Assembly (NCBI RefSeq): GCF_050947875.1
Contig: NC_134568.1
Location: forward strand, 267,536,702 to 267,600,701
Direction: 5' to 3'
DNA from: Dermacentor variabilis
Lineage: Eukaryota; Arthropoda; Arachnida; Ixodida; Ixodidae
Length of the DNA: 64,000 nucleotides
Below are positions 24,121 to 34,764 of this stretch, piece by piece. Both the position numbers and the translations under genes were made by a program. Under the pieces are notes generated by a model that ran no database searches, was not told the DNA's origin, and was given only the letters and a program-made list of their open reading frames with translations. How positions within the stretch are numbered: the stretch's first letter is position 1; every line of letters begins with the position of its first letter.

Positions 24121-24379
24121 GCAGCAAGTTAATGAGGTTTTGTTACTCTGCAAAAAAAGTAAGAATTTGGAAGTATTCACTTACGAAAATACATACAAGT
24201 GTTAATAAATCTGCCACAGATTCACAAGTGAATAAGACCATGTTACTGAGTTTGACATGCAAGTGCCCCTACAACTCCAGCAAACCTGTACAGTCAAACG
24301 AAGGAAATTATACTAAGGTAATGGAAGCTTTGAAGTATACCAACAATGTTCTGTATATCTTTTTTTTTTTCACACTATA

Positions 24380-25010
24380 CACAGTATGAAAACACGGAGA
24401 AGGCAGGAGATTGGAATTCAAGACAATAAGCAAAACGAGAACAAGGTAAAGGCAGGAGCCAACGTTTCAAATGCGGACTTGTCTCTTTCAAGGCAAGATG
24501 TACACAGATATACATATACACAGTGTGATAATATATGCCGTCAGCAAAACGGATGTTAATGTAAGCTTCTGCAAATTGCTAACAAATAAAATTGTCACAT
24601 ATTTCATCAACGAAGGAAAATAAAACCAAACTGTCATTCAAAACACAGGTCATACAGACCAGGTCAAGTCAACCAACAATCACAAGATGCACGAGCCCAA
24701 AAGTAGAGCCCTCAAATATATAAAAAGCCAGCAGCGAACGACAAGCCTTGCCCTACAAGCCCAAACAGAATTGACCATGGAAGCTAATGTCAAGATGTCA
24801 AGAATTTTAAAAGTTTTTAGACATCTAAAGTTTTAGTAAATATCAGAAGCTGCACTAAACCCTGGGTGAAGTTGTTATACCGAAAGCATACCACACATTG
24901 AGGTACATGTTCCCTCACGTCTGTGCTAAGCAGAGCTTATCAGTAATTTGCTACAGACATTGAACACAAGCACGAGTGTGTTCAATGTCTGTGTTGTTTC
25001 GTTTCCAATA
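24380..25010. mobile_element. Probable Penelope-like element flank, decayed
   Basis: GAACAAGGTAAAGGCAGGAG followed by CCAACGTTTC, GCGGACTTGTCTCTTTCAAG and GGC resembles the terminal region of tick Penelope-like elements. No reverse transcriptase frame remains. Confidence 0.35.
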
Positions 25011-25505
25011 CATAATTACAAACATATCACTCAATCCATGCAGATCGCTAATATCATTAACAATACATTTGGCCGACATTTGTTTCCATCATCAGTACAT
25101 TACTGCAGCAATTAAATTGGTGACGCTTTCCCGTTCGCGAGCTATGTCATGCTTGAAGTTTGGTAATAGGCTAACAGCAACTTGAATATTAACACTGACA
25201 TGTAAGTGAAGCGTTCAAATTTGTACATCACAGAGGGAGAAAAAAAAGTACTACTGGTTATTCGGCACCTTGTGTAGACAGTTAACATTCATCGGACACA
25301 GTCTGCACACCACAAGTGAAAGTACTACATTATTTCTTTCCGACTAAACTGGCGCTCTCAGAATTAGGCCTTAATGAACACGTCGGAACACAGCCGCGTG
25401 GCCAGCAGGCAGAAGCTTCGATTGGGCGAAGTAAAAACCTGGGGGGTCAACCAAGGTGTGGCTCGTAAAAAATAGAACCTTAACTAAGTGAGCTGTTGTT
25501 AATGA
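25011..25505. other. AT-rich non-coding
   Basis: Nothing supported on either strand. Confidence 0.3.
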
Positions 25506-25715
25506 CCCTCACCTCTACGCAGCACACGGGCACAAACGGTGAAAAGCAAACGGTGATGCTTGTTTTCAGACGTGAGTTTGGACGCTGACAGGGCTAGCTG
25601 ATGGCAATATTTGAGAGCGCTCACCGAATCGCACGTGTTTTCACCCCAATCGCGTAGCACCAAGTACTGACGCACAACATGCTCCAACAAAGGCGTGGAG
25701 TGCGATCTCACTGCT
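25506..25715 (-). other. Possible second exon of the same unidentified gene
   Basis: On the minus strand an AG acceptor near 25716 is followed by an open frame that ends in a good donor (AGAG then GTGAGG). The frame contains leucine-rich helical-looking sequence (LLEHVVRQYLVLRDW). The phase does not match the donor at 25944, so it either belongs to another gene, is non-coding, or is chance. Confidence 0.2.
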
Positions 25716-25944
25716 TAGCATGTGTAATGAGACGGTTGTTAAAGTAATGACGGCAATATCCCACCCTCAGCAATCCTAAACTGTGCGTACACCCGCTTTT
25801 CGACAAGCCTCACCATACAGCTATCACGTGATTCACAGCGCGCACCAGCACTGCGAGCAATTAAGGACAGTCAAATCTTCACGTGCAACCATTGCAGGCT
25901 TGACAGGTAAGCATACTATATTTACTTCAAAAGTCGCTACTTAC

Positions 25945-26207
25945 CCGAGGATTCCTGGACGAAAGTGCTTCACCTCAGTTCTCCACGGCGTGCCGCCATA
26001 TTGACTTATCAAGTGTTGGTTCCTATTGAGAGCGTAAGTGCTTGCACGGTTCTCTCTTTTCCGCTTCGTGGGATTGTAGAACTTGTCTGCACCACCTGTC
26101 AGTTCGTTCTGTCCGTTGACGCTTTTCTTCACCTCTGTAACGCTTCCGGCTGTACTGTTAATGGGAATATAGTCAGGTGCACGGAGATTCGAGTTGTTGA
26201 GATCCAT
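25945..26207 (-). CDS. Probable first coding exon of an unidentified gene divergent from NHP2
   Basis: A 263-nt open exon encodes 87 residues plus two bases, starting MDLNNSN at 26207 and running into a consensus donor (GG then GTAAGT, intron starting at 25944). The open frame extends upstream to 26360, so an earlier start is possible. The product is hydrophilic, with a basic patch (PTKRKREN) and a tyrosine/tryptophan-bearing C-terminal part (SQYGGTPWRTEVKHFRPG) that looks conserved in character, but I cannot name the family. It points away from NHP2 with about 840 bases between the two start codons, a spacing typical of a shared bidirectional promoter. Downstream exons were not found with certainty. 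Confidence 0.5.
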
Positions 26208-27049
26208 CGTTTCTAAGCCTTGCTGCGTTTCCCAGATGGAGTTCCACAGTCGCAGAGCCGGCCCGTGATGTTCAGGCTGATACCAGCCAATACTAGGATC
26301 CATCCACTGGACCAAACACACAGTGCGTACAGAGAGGCCCACCCCGTGCTTCTCGAACACTGATTGCTACGAGAAGAGCGAGGGAGGGAGCGTTTTAAAA
26401 AAAAAGGGGGGGGAACTCTGCAGCGGGGGTCCACCGAAGTGCACCAGATAGCCGACACGACCGATACACACGCCGTTTAGAAAGGCAAGAAAGGCAAGCA
26501 GCCAAGCCCCCTGGAACGGCGCATGCGTGCGAACGTGCATTCAAGGTACACGCGCCAACTATTCACAACCGAACGTATGCGCGTTATAAAACAATGTTTC
26601 GCAAATTAAAATACATTAAATTTCTGCTTAAATAATAAAAAAATGTCAATTCTAATTTATTGGAGTTTTAGTTGGCCGAATTCTTTGTTCAAATGATGTC
26701 AACAATGAACTCTAGAAATATATCCTACCTCTATCCGGTTTCTTGCACGTCTCCATAAAAACGTAGTGCCTCAATAAAAGTGACGTTATTGTACAAACCC
26801 TTGGGTAATGTCGAAAATGAAGTTTTCCGGTTATTTTGCACATTGATTACAAAATATCTGAGCTAATGTTATACTATGTATCTTCATTTATTTTGCTGTC
26901 GGGTGACGGCGTGAGTGCCCATGTGCTGGACTAGTGGCGGAAACGACGGCCACCACTGTTTGTTTTCTCCCGGCAACGTGGTTGAGCAAGTTGAGTAGAC
27001 CAAGGCTTGTGTTTCACGTGCGTTAAGCCGATCTCTGCCATCCTTGAAA
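26208..27049. promoter_or_regulatory. Interval between two divergent starts; putative bidirectional promoter
   Basis: This holds the presumed 5' ends of NHP2 (+) and of the unidentified gene (-). The central part (26570-26890) is AT-rich, with CpG-containing flanks. No recognised transposon lies here, unlike most of the window. There is a short A8/G9 run near 26396-26413. I see no TATA box that I would commit to. Confidence 0.4.
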
Positions 27050-27616
27050 ATGCCGAAAATCAAGAGGGAGCGAACGGACAGCACCTACGACGACGATCAC
27101 TCCACTATGCATGTTTCGAAGAAAGCCAAGAAGATAAAAGTCGAAGATGGTGCTGCTGTGGAAGACGGCATGGACGATTCCGCATTTGCCCACGAAAATG
27201 ATGGGATGGATTCTTTGACTTACGAAGAAAAGTTGGCTTTCGTCAACCCTATCGCAAAGCCCATGGCCTCGAAAAAGTTCACGAAGAAGTTGTTGAAGTT
27301 AATTAAAAAGGCTTCGAAGCACAAAGGTTATCTGTATAGTGGGATTAAAGAAGTGCAAGCCAAGATTCGCAGGGGCGACATTGGTATGTTGGTGTTGGCG
27401 GGAGATGTACAGCCAATCGACATATGCAGCCACATTCCCGCCGTCTGTGAAGAGAAAGGCTTGCCGTACATCTGGACGCCGTCTCGACGTGACCTGGCTG
27501 CTGCGATGGGAAAGAGGAGAATGGTGCTCATATGTCTCATCAAAGAACACGACGACTACAAGGAGCTGATGGCGGAATGTGCTCAGGTGATTGAGAAGGA
27601 GTACACTATGGTGTAG
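27050..27616 (+). CDS. NHP2: H/ACA ribonucleoprotein complex subunit 2 (NHP2), L7Ae family
   Basis: One uninterrupted frame of 188 codons. NHP2 is a core protein of H/ACA snoRNPs, with dyskerin, NOP10 and GAR1, which guide pseudouridylation of rRNA and snRNA in the nucleolus and Cajal bodies and stabilise telomerase RNA where it is of H/ACA type. Residues about 72-172 form the L7Ae/L30e-like RNA-binding domain, with family motifs SGIKEVQAKIRRG (97-109) and VLAGDVQPID (115-124). Residues 1-60 are a charged extension with a lysine-rich NLS-like patch (KKAKKIK, 24-30) and an acidic stretch. It is longer than the roughly 150-residue vertebrate protein, mostly because of this N-terminus. The ATG at 27050 was chosen because it opens MPKIKRER; the only upstream alternative is a TTG. 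There is no coding intron, yet also no poly(A) tail or target duplication, so I read it as a real gene. A polyadenylation signal lies at 28069. Confidence 0.95.
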   Translation: MPKIKRERTDSTYDDDHSTMHVSKKAKKIKVEDGAAVEDGMDDSAFAHENDGMDSLTYEEKLAFVNPIAKPMASKKFTKKLLKLIKKASKHKGYLYSGIKEVQAKIRRGDIGMLVLAGDVQPIDICSHIPAVCEEKGLPYIWTPSRRDLAAAMGKRRMVLICLIKEHDDYKELMAECAQVIEKEYTMV

Positions 27617-28068
27617 AACTGCGCTAAGAGACCTTAGGGACACACAAAAACTTTTCGTTCACTGCATCTCAACATTTTGTGCGTTTATCCCAAGAATCTG
27701 ATTGCGCTGGCTGCTGCTCCTGGCTTTGTATTGTCCTTGCTGTATACCATGATGTTATGATGCCATGATGCTGGCGTTTCCATGTTACATTTCGATGTAT
27801 TCACTTTGTTGTCATGGGTGAAGCATGTGGTTACGGTTATGTTGCGGTGTAGTCGCCACGTCTTATTAATGTAGCACCTGCTTGCCTGCCAGCCAGCATG
27901 GTGAAGGCAGTGGTGCCTACCGTAACTAGTGCCTACAATTTCCTGAAATTCGCAGACATATGCAATCATGCTCCACATTACTGAACGCTTAAACCAGTTG
28001 TAGTGCTTTTATAGCAGTATGCAGTTTACCAATTGGTGTTGTGTGTTACCTGTACATAAAGCATCCAG

Positions 28069-28074
28069 AATAAA
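28069..28074 (+). promoter_or_regulatory. Polyadenylation signal AATAAA, probable NHP2 3' end
   Basis: A canonical AATAAA sits 453 bases after the NHP2 stop codon, in the same orientation. The next 60 bases are not A-rich, which argues against a retrocopy. Its assignment to NHP2 is by position only. Confidence 0.6.
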
Positions 28075-28099
28075 CTAATCCTTGGAAACCTTGGAACAC

Positions 28100-31000
28100 T
28101 AACTGCACATGTGTTCTTATTGCAGGCTGGATGTATGTTTTTAATATGGGTAGACATTGTTTCTGTAATTATTCAATCTGTAAAGTTAATGACAGAAATA
28201 GACTGCCGATTGACCCAAACAGAGAATCTTGCAATACAGCAAATAAGTTCTTTAGAGTTCTGCGCATCAATTCTGCAGAAACCCATATGGGTTTCCTTTG
28301 TAGCTTTGTGCAACATTTAGGTGGATGACGATACAAAAATACTTGCATGCCTCACATCCTAAGGTGTCCAGCCCAATATGAATTTAGAACGATTACTCCG
28401 AACTGGTAGTTCACTGCGACAATAAGAAACTTTGTGTCAGGTAACCCTATGCATTTAAACTCAGTTTCAGTATTTTCTAAACTTTACACAAAAGCTTTCT
28501 ATAGCCACTACATGTTACTCAAAGCTTCAACATAAAATCATTGGAACATTCCTATGCATACTTCCACAAAACTATCGTCAGTATATAGTTATTCACATTA
28601 CAAAATTAACATAAAGACAAGGCTTATTACATAATTTAAGCTATACACAGGAGAAATTGGTGCAACCAAATGGCCCAATATTCAGATTAGTAATTTGTGA
28701 ATACATACTTCACCAATTTGTCATTTCCCAGTCATTCAGGTGTGAACAGCCTCCATGCTCACAAATCCCTAGCACTGGGTGAACATTTTGAGCTAACTTG
28801 AAACTTGATGCTAATACTGACATATACTAATGAAACTGTCACATTCCGTGGCTAACCTCAATTCTTTAACAAGCTTACTTCTAATGAAAACCTTAAAAGC
28901 ATGTGAAAAGGAAATGCATACCGTTATCATAAAGCTTTGCAACATTTTGTCATGGCCTTAAATAAACTGGATGAAGCTGCCACAATGGAGGTTGCGTAAA
29001 GTAATGAGGCACTTGTTTGTTGTTTGTGCGTAATTCATTCCATGATAAAAAATAAGCATTACATTCAAACCATCATTTTATTATACTTTGTTATTTTATT
29101 CTCCATTGTGAATTATGTCTTGACAGTGTGGCAACTACAAAAGCAGAGAATAACAAAATTTCTATTGCTGTAGAAGAGTTTGAACATCATCATGCGGTGA
29201 TATCATTCTCTGTACATTGTATGAAATGGTGTAGTACGGGCAAAATGGAAAGTGATGGTGCATTATGCAGAGCCCAAAAAAGATATGAAAATACTAATGT
29301 TTGTGCTCCCAAACTGGCTTCCTCTAACTGAGATAGTCAGTTTCCTTGTTCCTTGGGAGCAAAACTGTCTTCCGCTGCTGCGGCTGCCTTTATTACTTCT
29401 TGCCATCAGAGATGGGGTAGCATAGGCATTTTACACTTGAAAAATAATTAAACTTTACATACAAATATTTACAGCCAATTATGTACAGATGAACATTTGG
29501 TCTGATGCATAAAACTCGGCAGAACTGAAGGTGCAGAGAACCACTCCTGCATCCAGAACACTCATGAGGGGTTGGGAATGCTTAAAACCTCGGTCGGTCC
29601 TCTCAAGCCACTTCGCAACATCACGTCAATAACCTAATTGGGTCAACCAGGGTCTGGCATGCATAAAATCACTTTTCTCTCTACACAGTGTACTCAACAC
29701 TGCCCAAAAAAGAAAGAGACCGGAGACACACCTGGGTGTAAAATGTTGCTACTTGCACCACACGGTGCACCTTTCCAAGACAAATTAGTGTATTGACTAT
29801 GAATACAAGTACTTTCCGCTACCCGCACTATATAGTTTCCTGAAACGCCCATAGGCAAAGTGGCATATTGGCATCAGGCATTGTGCAATGTGGAGCCCTC
29901 CGAATGCAGGGACTCGTTCAAAAACTGCCTAAACAGTGTCGGAGTGACACACAATGGCCACACCACATTCCAACAGGATCTTGTTCTGTGAAAGCTGCTT
30001 AATTGCGTGTTGGTAAGACTAGAAGTGGCAATTGTTTTCGCTCCTCCACAGCTTAGCTGCTTTTGATTTCCACGCCTTGCTTCGTAAACCTTTACAAAAA
30101 TTAAGGTCAACTCTGTCAGGTACCTTGGTTCAATGACAGATGAGGAAAGTTGTGTTGAAAGGTGCAAGCAGCAAAGGCTAGGACGGATGGAAGAATGTTT
30201 CAAGGAATGTAGGTGAGTATATGCCATACGTGTTAAAAGAAAAAGCATTTAAGAGATGCGAACAGATGTGCACAGAATTGAAACATTTTCAAAGGGGTGC
30301 AGCATTTAAAGGATTGGAGCATAGGTCAGCAAACTCACTTATGAGTCGACTCATTCAGACCCAGACCAACCTGTCAATCCGAGTCCAAGTGAGTTCAATT
30401 TATTTTGCCGGCCTTTGCCAGCAGCATGAGAGATCAAGAACAATGTACACTGCGTTGAAACTGTTTTGTGAACTGAAACCAAAGTAGGACGAAGTTGAAA
30501 TACATTGGACAAGAACCAAACAGGCACTTTTTTCAGTTCAACACCCTTTGGACACAAAGAGGTCCACGGCAGAGAAGAAAGAAAACAATGATGGATGACA
30601 AACAATAAATGCCTAGTAGGCGCTTATTGTTTTTGTTTTTGAAATGTATTTTGTGATGCGTGAGTAGGTTCGTGTACGTGTACCAGGGAGGGGATGGTTG
30701 GTGCTCGCATACGTAGCGAGTCTTTTTGTTTGTTTTTATTGTTCTGCCTTTTCAAACAAAGAGGGCATCACTGTAATGGATATGTAATTGAAAGTGAGTG
30801 AGTGGTGCATGCTGGAGATGCATGCTTGGAAACACTTTCTCAGCACAGGCGCAGGCAGCATACAGAATGCAAATCAATTTATTAGCTCAAGTGCACTTGC
30901 GAGGTCAAATCAGGTAACTGAGTGATTCAATTAGAGTGCAGTCTGAGCCCATGATTCCGTAGGACTGAAACAAATACAAGACTCATGTGTAAGCAGGCAC

Positions 31001-31240
31001 TGTCAATACAACCTCCTGAACATGAAGATTCTTTTTCATTTTAGAAATCCTAATTCTTGGAATAACTAGCAGCAGTAACAAACTTTACCTTGGAATGTCC
31101 AAATGGGGAAACAAGAAATGGAATAGAATAGAAAGGTGAGCTAGTTGGCGAGCGATCATCATGTAAAAGAATGGCAGGAAAGCGTATCCTTTCCTTTGTA
31201 CTGCTAATTACAAAACGAAATAAATGTCATACTCTTTGCT
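28100..31240. other. AT-rich intergenic DNA, possible RTE trace at 30110-30220
   Basis: No gene seen. The segment VNSVRYLGSMTDEE (30110-30150, +) resembles the thumb of an RTE-like reverse transcriptase, but it is too short to assign firmly. Confidence 0.3.
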
Positions 31241-31244
31241 AACT

Positions 31245-31690
31245 GCAGCATTGTACAAGATGTATAAGTTTAGGCAATGTAGAGGGCAGTGATCACAATT
31301 TAGTGAAGTCCAGAATAGCCCCGAATTTGAAGAGGGAAAGAGAAAAATGGAGAAATAGGTCAACTTAGTAGCAGTCAAGAGGAAGAATAGGTGAATTAAT
31401 GTTAGTGCTAGTGAAGAAATATTAAGCTTTAGAACAGGAGGACTCAAGATAGCATAGAGATAATGAATGAGATGCTGATAAAAAATTTCGGATGCCACAA
31501 TCAAAGTTTGAGGTAAAACAGCAAACGGGCAAACTCTCCCAAAAACAAAGGACCTCATAAAGAAATGACAGGTCATGATATTGTCAAACACCAGAGATCA
31601 GATCAAATTGGCTGAAATGTCAAAGTAAATCAACAGGAAAATAAGTGACATTCAAAGCCATAATGTTGGAAGAACAAAGTTTCTAAATAC
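31245..31690 (+). mobile_element. RTE-like LINE fragment, endonuclease C-terminal part
   Basis: The plus-strand frame contains VEGSDHNLVKSRIAPNLKRE, matching the catalytic SDH block and following segment of RTE-type endonucleases. Stops and frame changes throughout. Confidence 0.55.
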
Positions 31691-31703
31691 CCTAGAGGGA
31701 AAT

Positions 31704-32110
31704 GTGGCGCTAGTGTCTACGGGGGTTCTCCTGAGCGTTGTGTCAACGTACATGGGAATTATGGGAAGTACAGGCTTCGGATTGACTTCGATCTTTAGAC
31801 TAGTGACGTTTGCTTGCGGTGCAGTAAACGAAGCTATACTAAAACATTTTAACGTAAAATCTAATTTTGTTTCTGCAGTGTCTTATATAATGCACAATAC
31901 ATTACATAAATTTTGTATGACTTTGAGATTGAAGCACGGTTTACCACCACGGCACACCAGGATATGCATTATTCTGCAACTCGGTTCCCGATTTAGCACC
32001 AGTGAATAATTATTTAGTTTTACAACAGCAACAACAACCATGCATGTGCTTATATAAAAATAACCATCAAGTCTTTATGGAAATAAAAATTTTGTATTGT
32101 GACAAAGTGT
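31704..32110 (+). other. Open frame of unknown nature
   Basis: About 101 codons with a hydrophobic glycine-rich start (STGVLLSVVSTYMGIMGSTG) and basic end; AATAAA at about 32082. No family recognised. It could be a retropseudogene fragment. Confidence 0.2.
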
Positions 32111-32711
32111 TGCACCTTTGAGAGGAATGCTACAAGTGTCGTCTGCTACGACGCCTGCTCGCTGCAAACGCAAGACTTTTCACGCAGACGATAAGCACTT
32201 GCAAACTCTCTAGCTCTTTTGAAAGGTTGCGTCGGCTTTCACGATTACTAAGTGTCTTCAAGTACTTTTAAGCACATCTGCCGCAGTGCTAGCTGGGACG
32301 CTTGTGGTCTCCTACGAGTATGCTTCATCGTATTTTATATTGACGTACCGCTTCTTGAAGTGTGCACCAGCAGTTGTTACGGTGTGGCTTTGTGGTTAAC
32401 CATTTTGCGACAGCAGACTACAGCCAGGAAGCAGCAACCTGTCCTACCACAAGTAAGTTTTTGTTCTCAAATGTACTGAAACACATTTCTATGATCACAT
32501 AAACGAGCAATGCATAATGAAGCCCTCAATCAAATTTAATTGTCAAGCCAATAGAAGTACAACTGTCTATGTAGTAAACAAAATGCGTTATACAAGCAGT
32601 AAGTCTTTCTATTGAACTAGCAGAACAATGTTACTGGCAGGTTATTAAAAACCCAGCACATGTGTGCAGCTAAACTTTACAGCTTTAAGGCTCGCACTGC
32701 AAATATAAGCA

Positions 32712-33409
32712 TGTACTATTGTGAGCAATATGAGCGGGAACACAGGAGCGCGTGTCAGGTAGCCGAACCCTGCTATGGGCGATATGTGGCGGCCGTCGTC
32801 GGAAACAAAGTGGAAAGGAGGACGCTGTTCTAATAACCGTTGGCACTCCCACCATGTGTCTCTTTATACAAAGTGCGGAACTTTGCATCGCTAGCGCACA
32901 TTCATAAAGCTGTTTGATATTGCGGTTACTGATAACTGTGCAACAATGTGTGGCCAATAGCAGCACTGTTTGGAAGCGTAAACATTCGAGAGTTACTTCC
33001 CTGGAAAATCTGTCCGTCTGTCTGGAATGCGTGACACGATGCACTCCATAAAATATAGACCAGGTCCTACGAGGGTATATCCGAAAATACCTTACGCTAA
33101 AAGCAGGAACGGGCGTCATTGAGCTGCGGTCTCAAAAAAAAAAAAAAAAGCATGAATGAAAAAAAGAAATTTGTAACTAAGTTACTACACACGTAACAGT
33201 CTTATCGGCTATCGTCAGCCAGTTAAATGTCGTAAGCTGCCGTTTTCGACGAACAAAGGCGCGGTGGGAGTGCCAATACTAATTTGCGGAAAAGCATCCC
33301 CCTTTCCGCTCTGTTTTCTACAGCGCCATCCGCGTACTGTTCCAACTCGGTTTCGAGGCTGTTTGCCATGTGTTCATGTGTTCCCGCTCATATTGCTCAC
33401 GATAGTACA
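32712..33409. mobile_element. TIR element, 698 bp, 33-bp ends
   Basis: The ends match as inverted repeats with one mismatch over 33 bp (TGTACTATTGTGAGCAATAT then GAGCGGGAACACA). The interior has no transposase. No clear target duplication, so the superfamily is open. Confidence 0.75.
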
Positions 33410-33479
33410 AGAAGCCAAACAGCTGTAGCAAAACAGTAAGTTGCATCTACACACTGACCACACAAAGAGCAACTGAACG

Positions 33480-33640
33480 AAAGATGTTACATGCAACGGC
33501 AAGAGACAAAAAGAGAGCAGTGTGGATGCAAACGGGGAAAGCCGATGTCCTATTTGACATTAAGAGAAAATAATCGAGCTGGGCAGCCCATGTAATGCGT
33601 AGGGCATATAACCGGTGAACCAGTAAACGCTGACTTGATC
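33480..33640 (+). mobile_element. RTE-like LINE fragment, C-terminal region
   Basis: The translated segment resembles the RTE C-terminal block, with SSWAAHVMRRAYNR in place of the usual WAGHVAR pattern. Contains a stop. Confidence 0.5.
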
Positions 33641-34099
33641 AGTCATCCCAGAAGAAAGCACCAGTAGATGCACAATCGCGATGCATATTAATGAAAGCCC
33701 CACTTAAGCTTATTAGTAGGCATGCCACATTTTTTACGTGCTTTAAAGGTTCTAAGCATAGAACATGTACATAGTATTGTACTTGTATCAGTAGTGGCTC
33801 GCTTTAGCTCTTCTGAAGTTTAATAAAGCACATAACGCTACAGCGCCAACCTAACGCACTTAACAAAGCAAGGTCAAAATGGTCAAAACATGTTCTTTCA
33901 ACGTTTACAATGCCGTCGCTTTCTCGTCAGGACTTCATCACCACACCGCGACACAAACATCGGCCCAGCCGCTGACCCAGCGCACTATCGCCACTTCAAG
34001 CAACAAAACAAAGGTACAGCGCTTTGCGTCGTACTGCCCCACTATGAGTTATAACGAAACCAAAACTGCCAAAAAATACATGTAGACTAATTTGCTAAT

Positions 34100-34760
34100 C
34101 AACAGAATACCAATCCGTAGCCTGTACTTTCCATCATTCCCATGACAGTTGAACGTTCACAGTGCCAGATTTCCCTCTAGTTATAGTAATATGAAACTCT
34201 ATGGTTGGAAGATTCAGGAAGCAGTAAAGAAAATGGAAATCATGAAATACCTAAGAAAAAATGTGGCACTGGAAGGAACAAGGTGCATGCAGTCAGAGAT
34301 AAGCTGGGCAAAGTCATCAGCAATTCGATATTAGATATAGTAAGGTATGCAGAGGAATCCTATTTTGAACTGTACAGTAAGTACCCAAAATAGTCATGTA
34401 ACCATTATAGGACATAGTGGCAAACTTGAAACAGAAGTTCCAGGTGTGAAAAGGGATGAGATTAGAAAGACTGCAAGATATGTCCAAGGGAAAAGTGGCA
34501 GGAGAAAATGGAAGCACAGTCAAATTGATAAAAGATAAAGAGAATATTGTACTTGGGAAGCTTGCAATCTTTTATTCACAATGCCTAGTGACTCCACAGA
34601 AACTTGGAAAATGCCAAACACTGTATTAATCTATAAAATGGCAGACATAAAAATATTAAAGAACTATAGGGCTATTAGTTTGCTTTCAATATTGTAGAAG
34701 ATATTCACTAAAGTAAGGAGTAAAGTGAATATCTTGTCACGACTCTGTGATCTTTTCATG
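34100..34760 (+). mobile_element. RTE-like LINE fragment, reverse transcriptase N-terminal part
   Basis: In pieces it encodes ETWKMPNTVLIYKMADIKIL and KNYRAISLLSIL, the classic fingers motif of LINE reverse transcriptases. Interrupted by stops near 34537 and 34696. Confidence 0.65.
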
Positions 34761-34764
34761 TGAT

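Noticed and set aside
27050..28080. NHP2 as a processed retrocopy
   Set aside because: Open frame intact, no poly(A) tract after the AATAAA, no flanking duplication seen. Not fully excluded.
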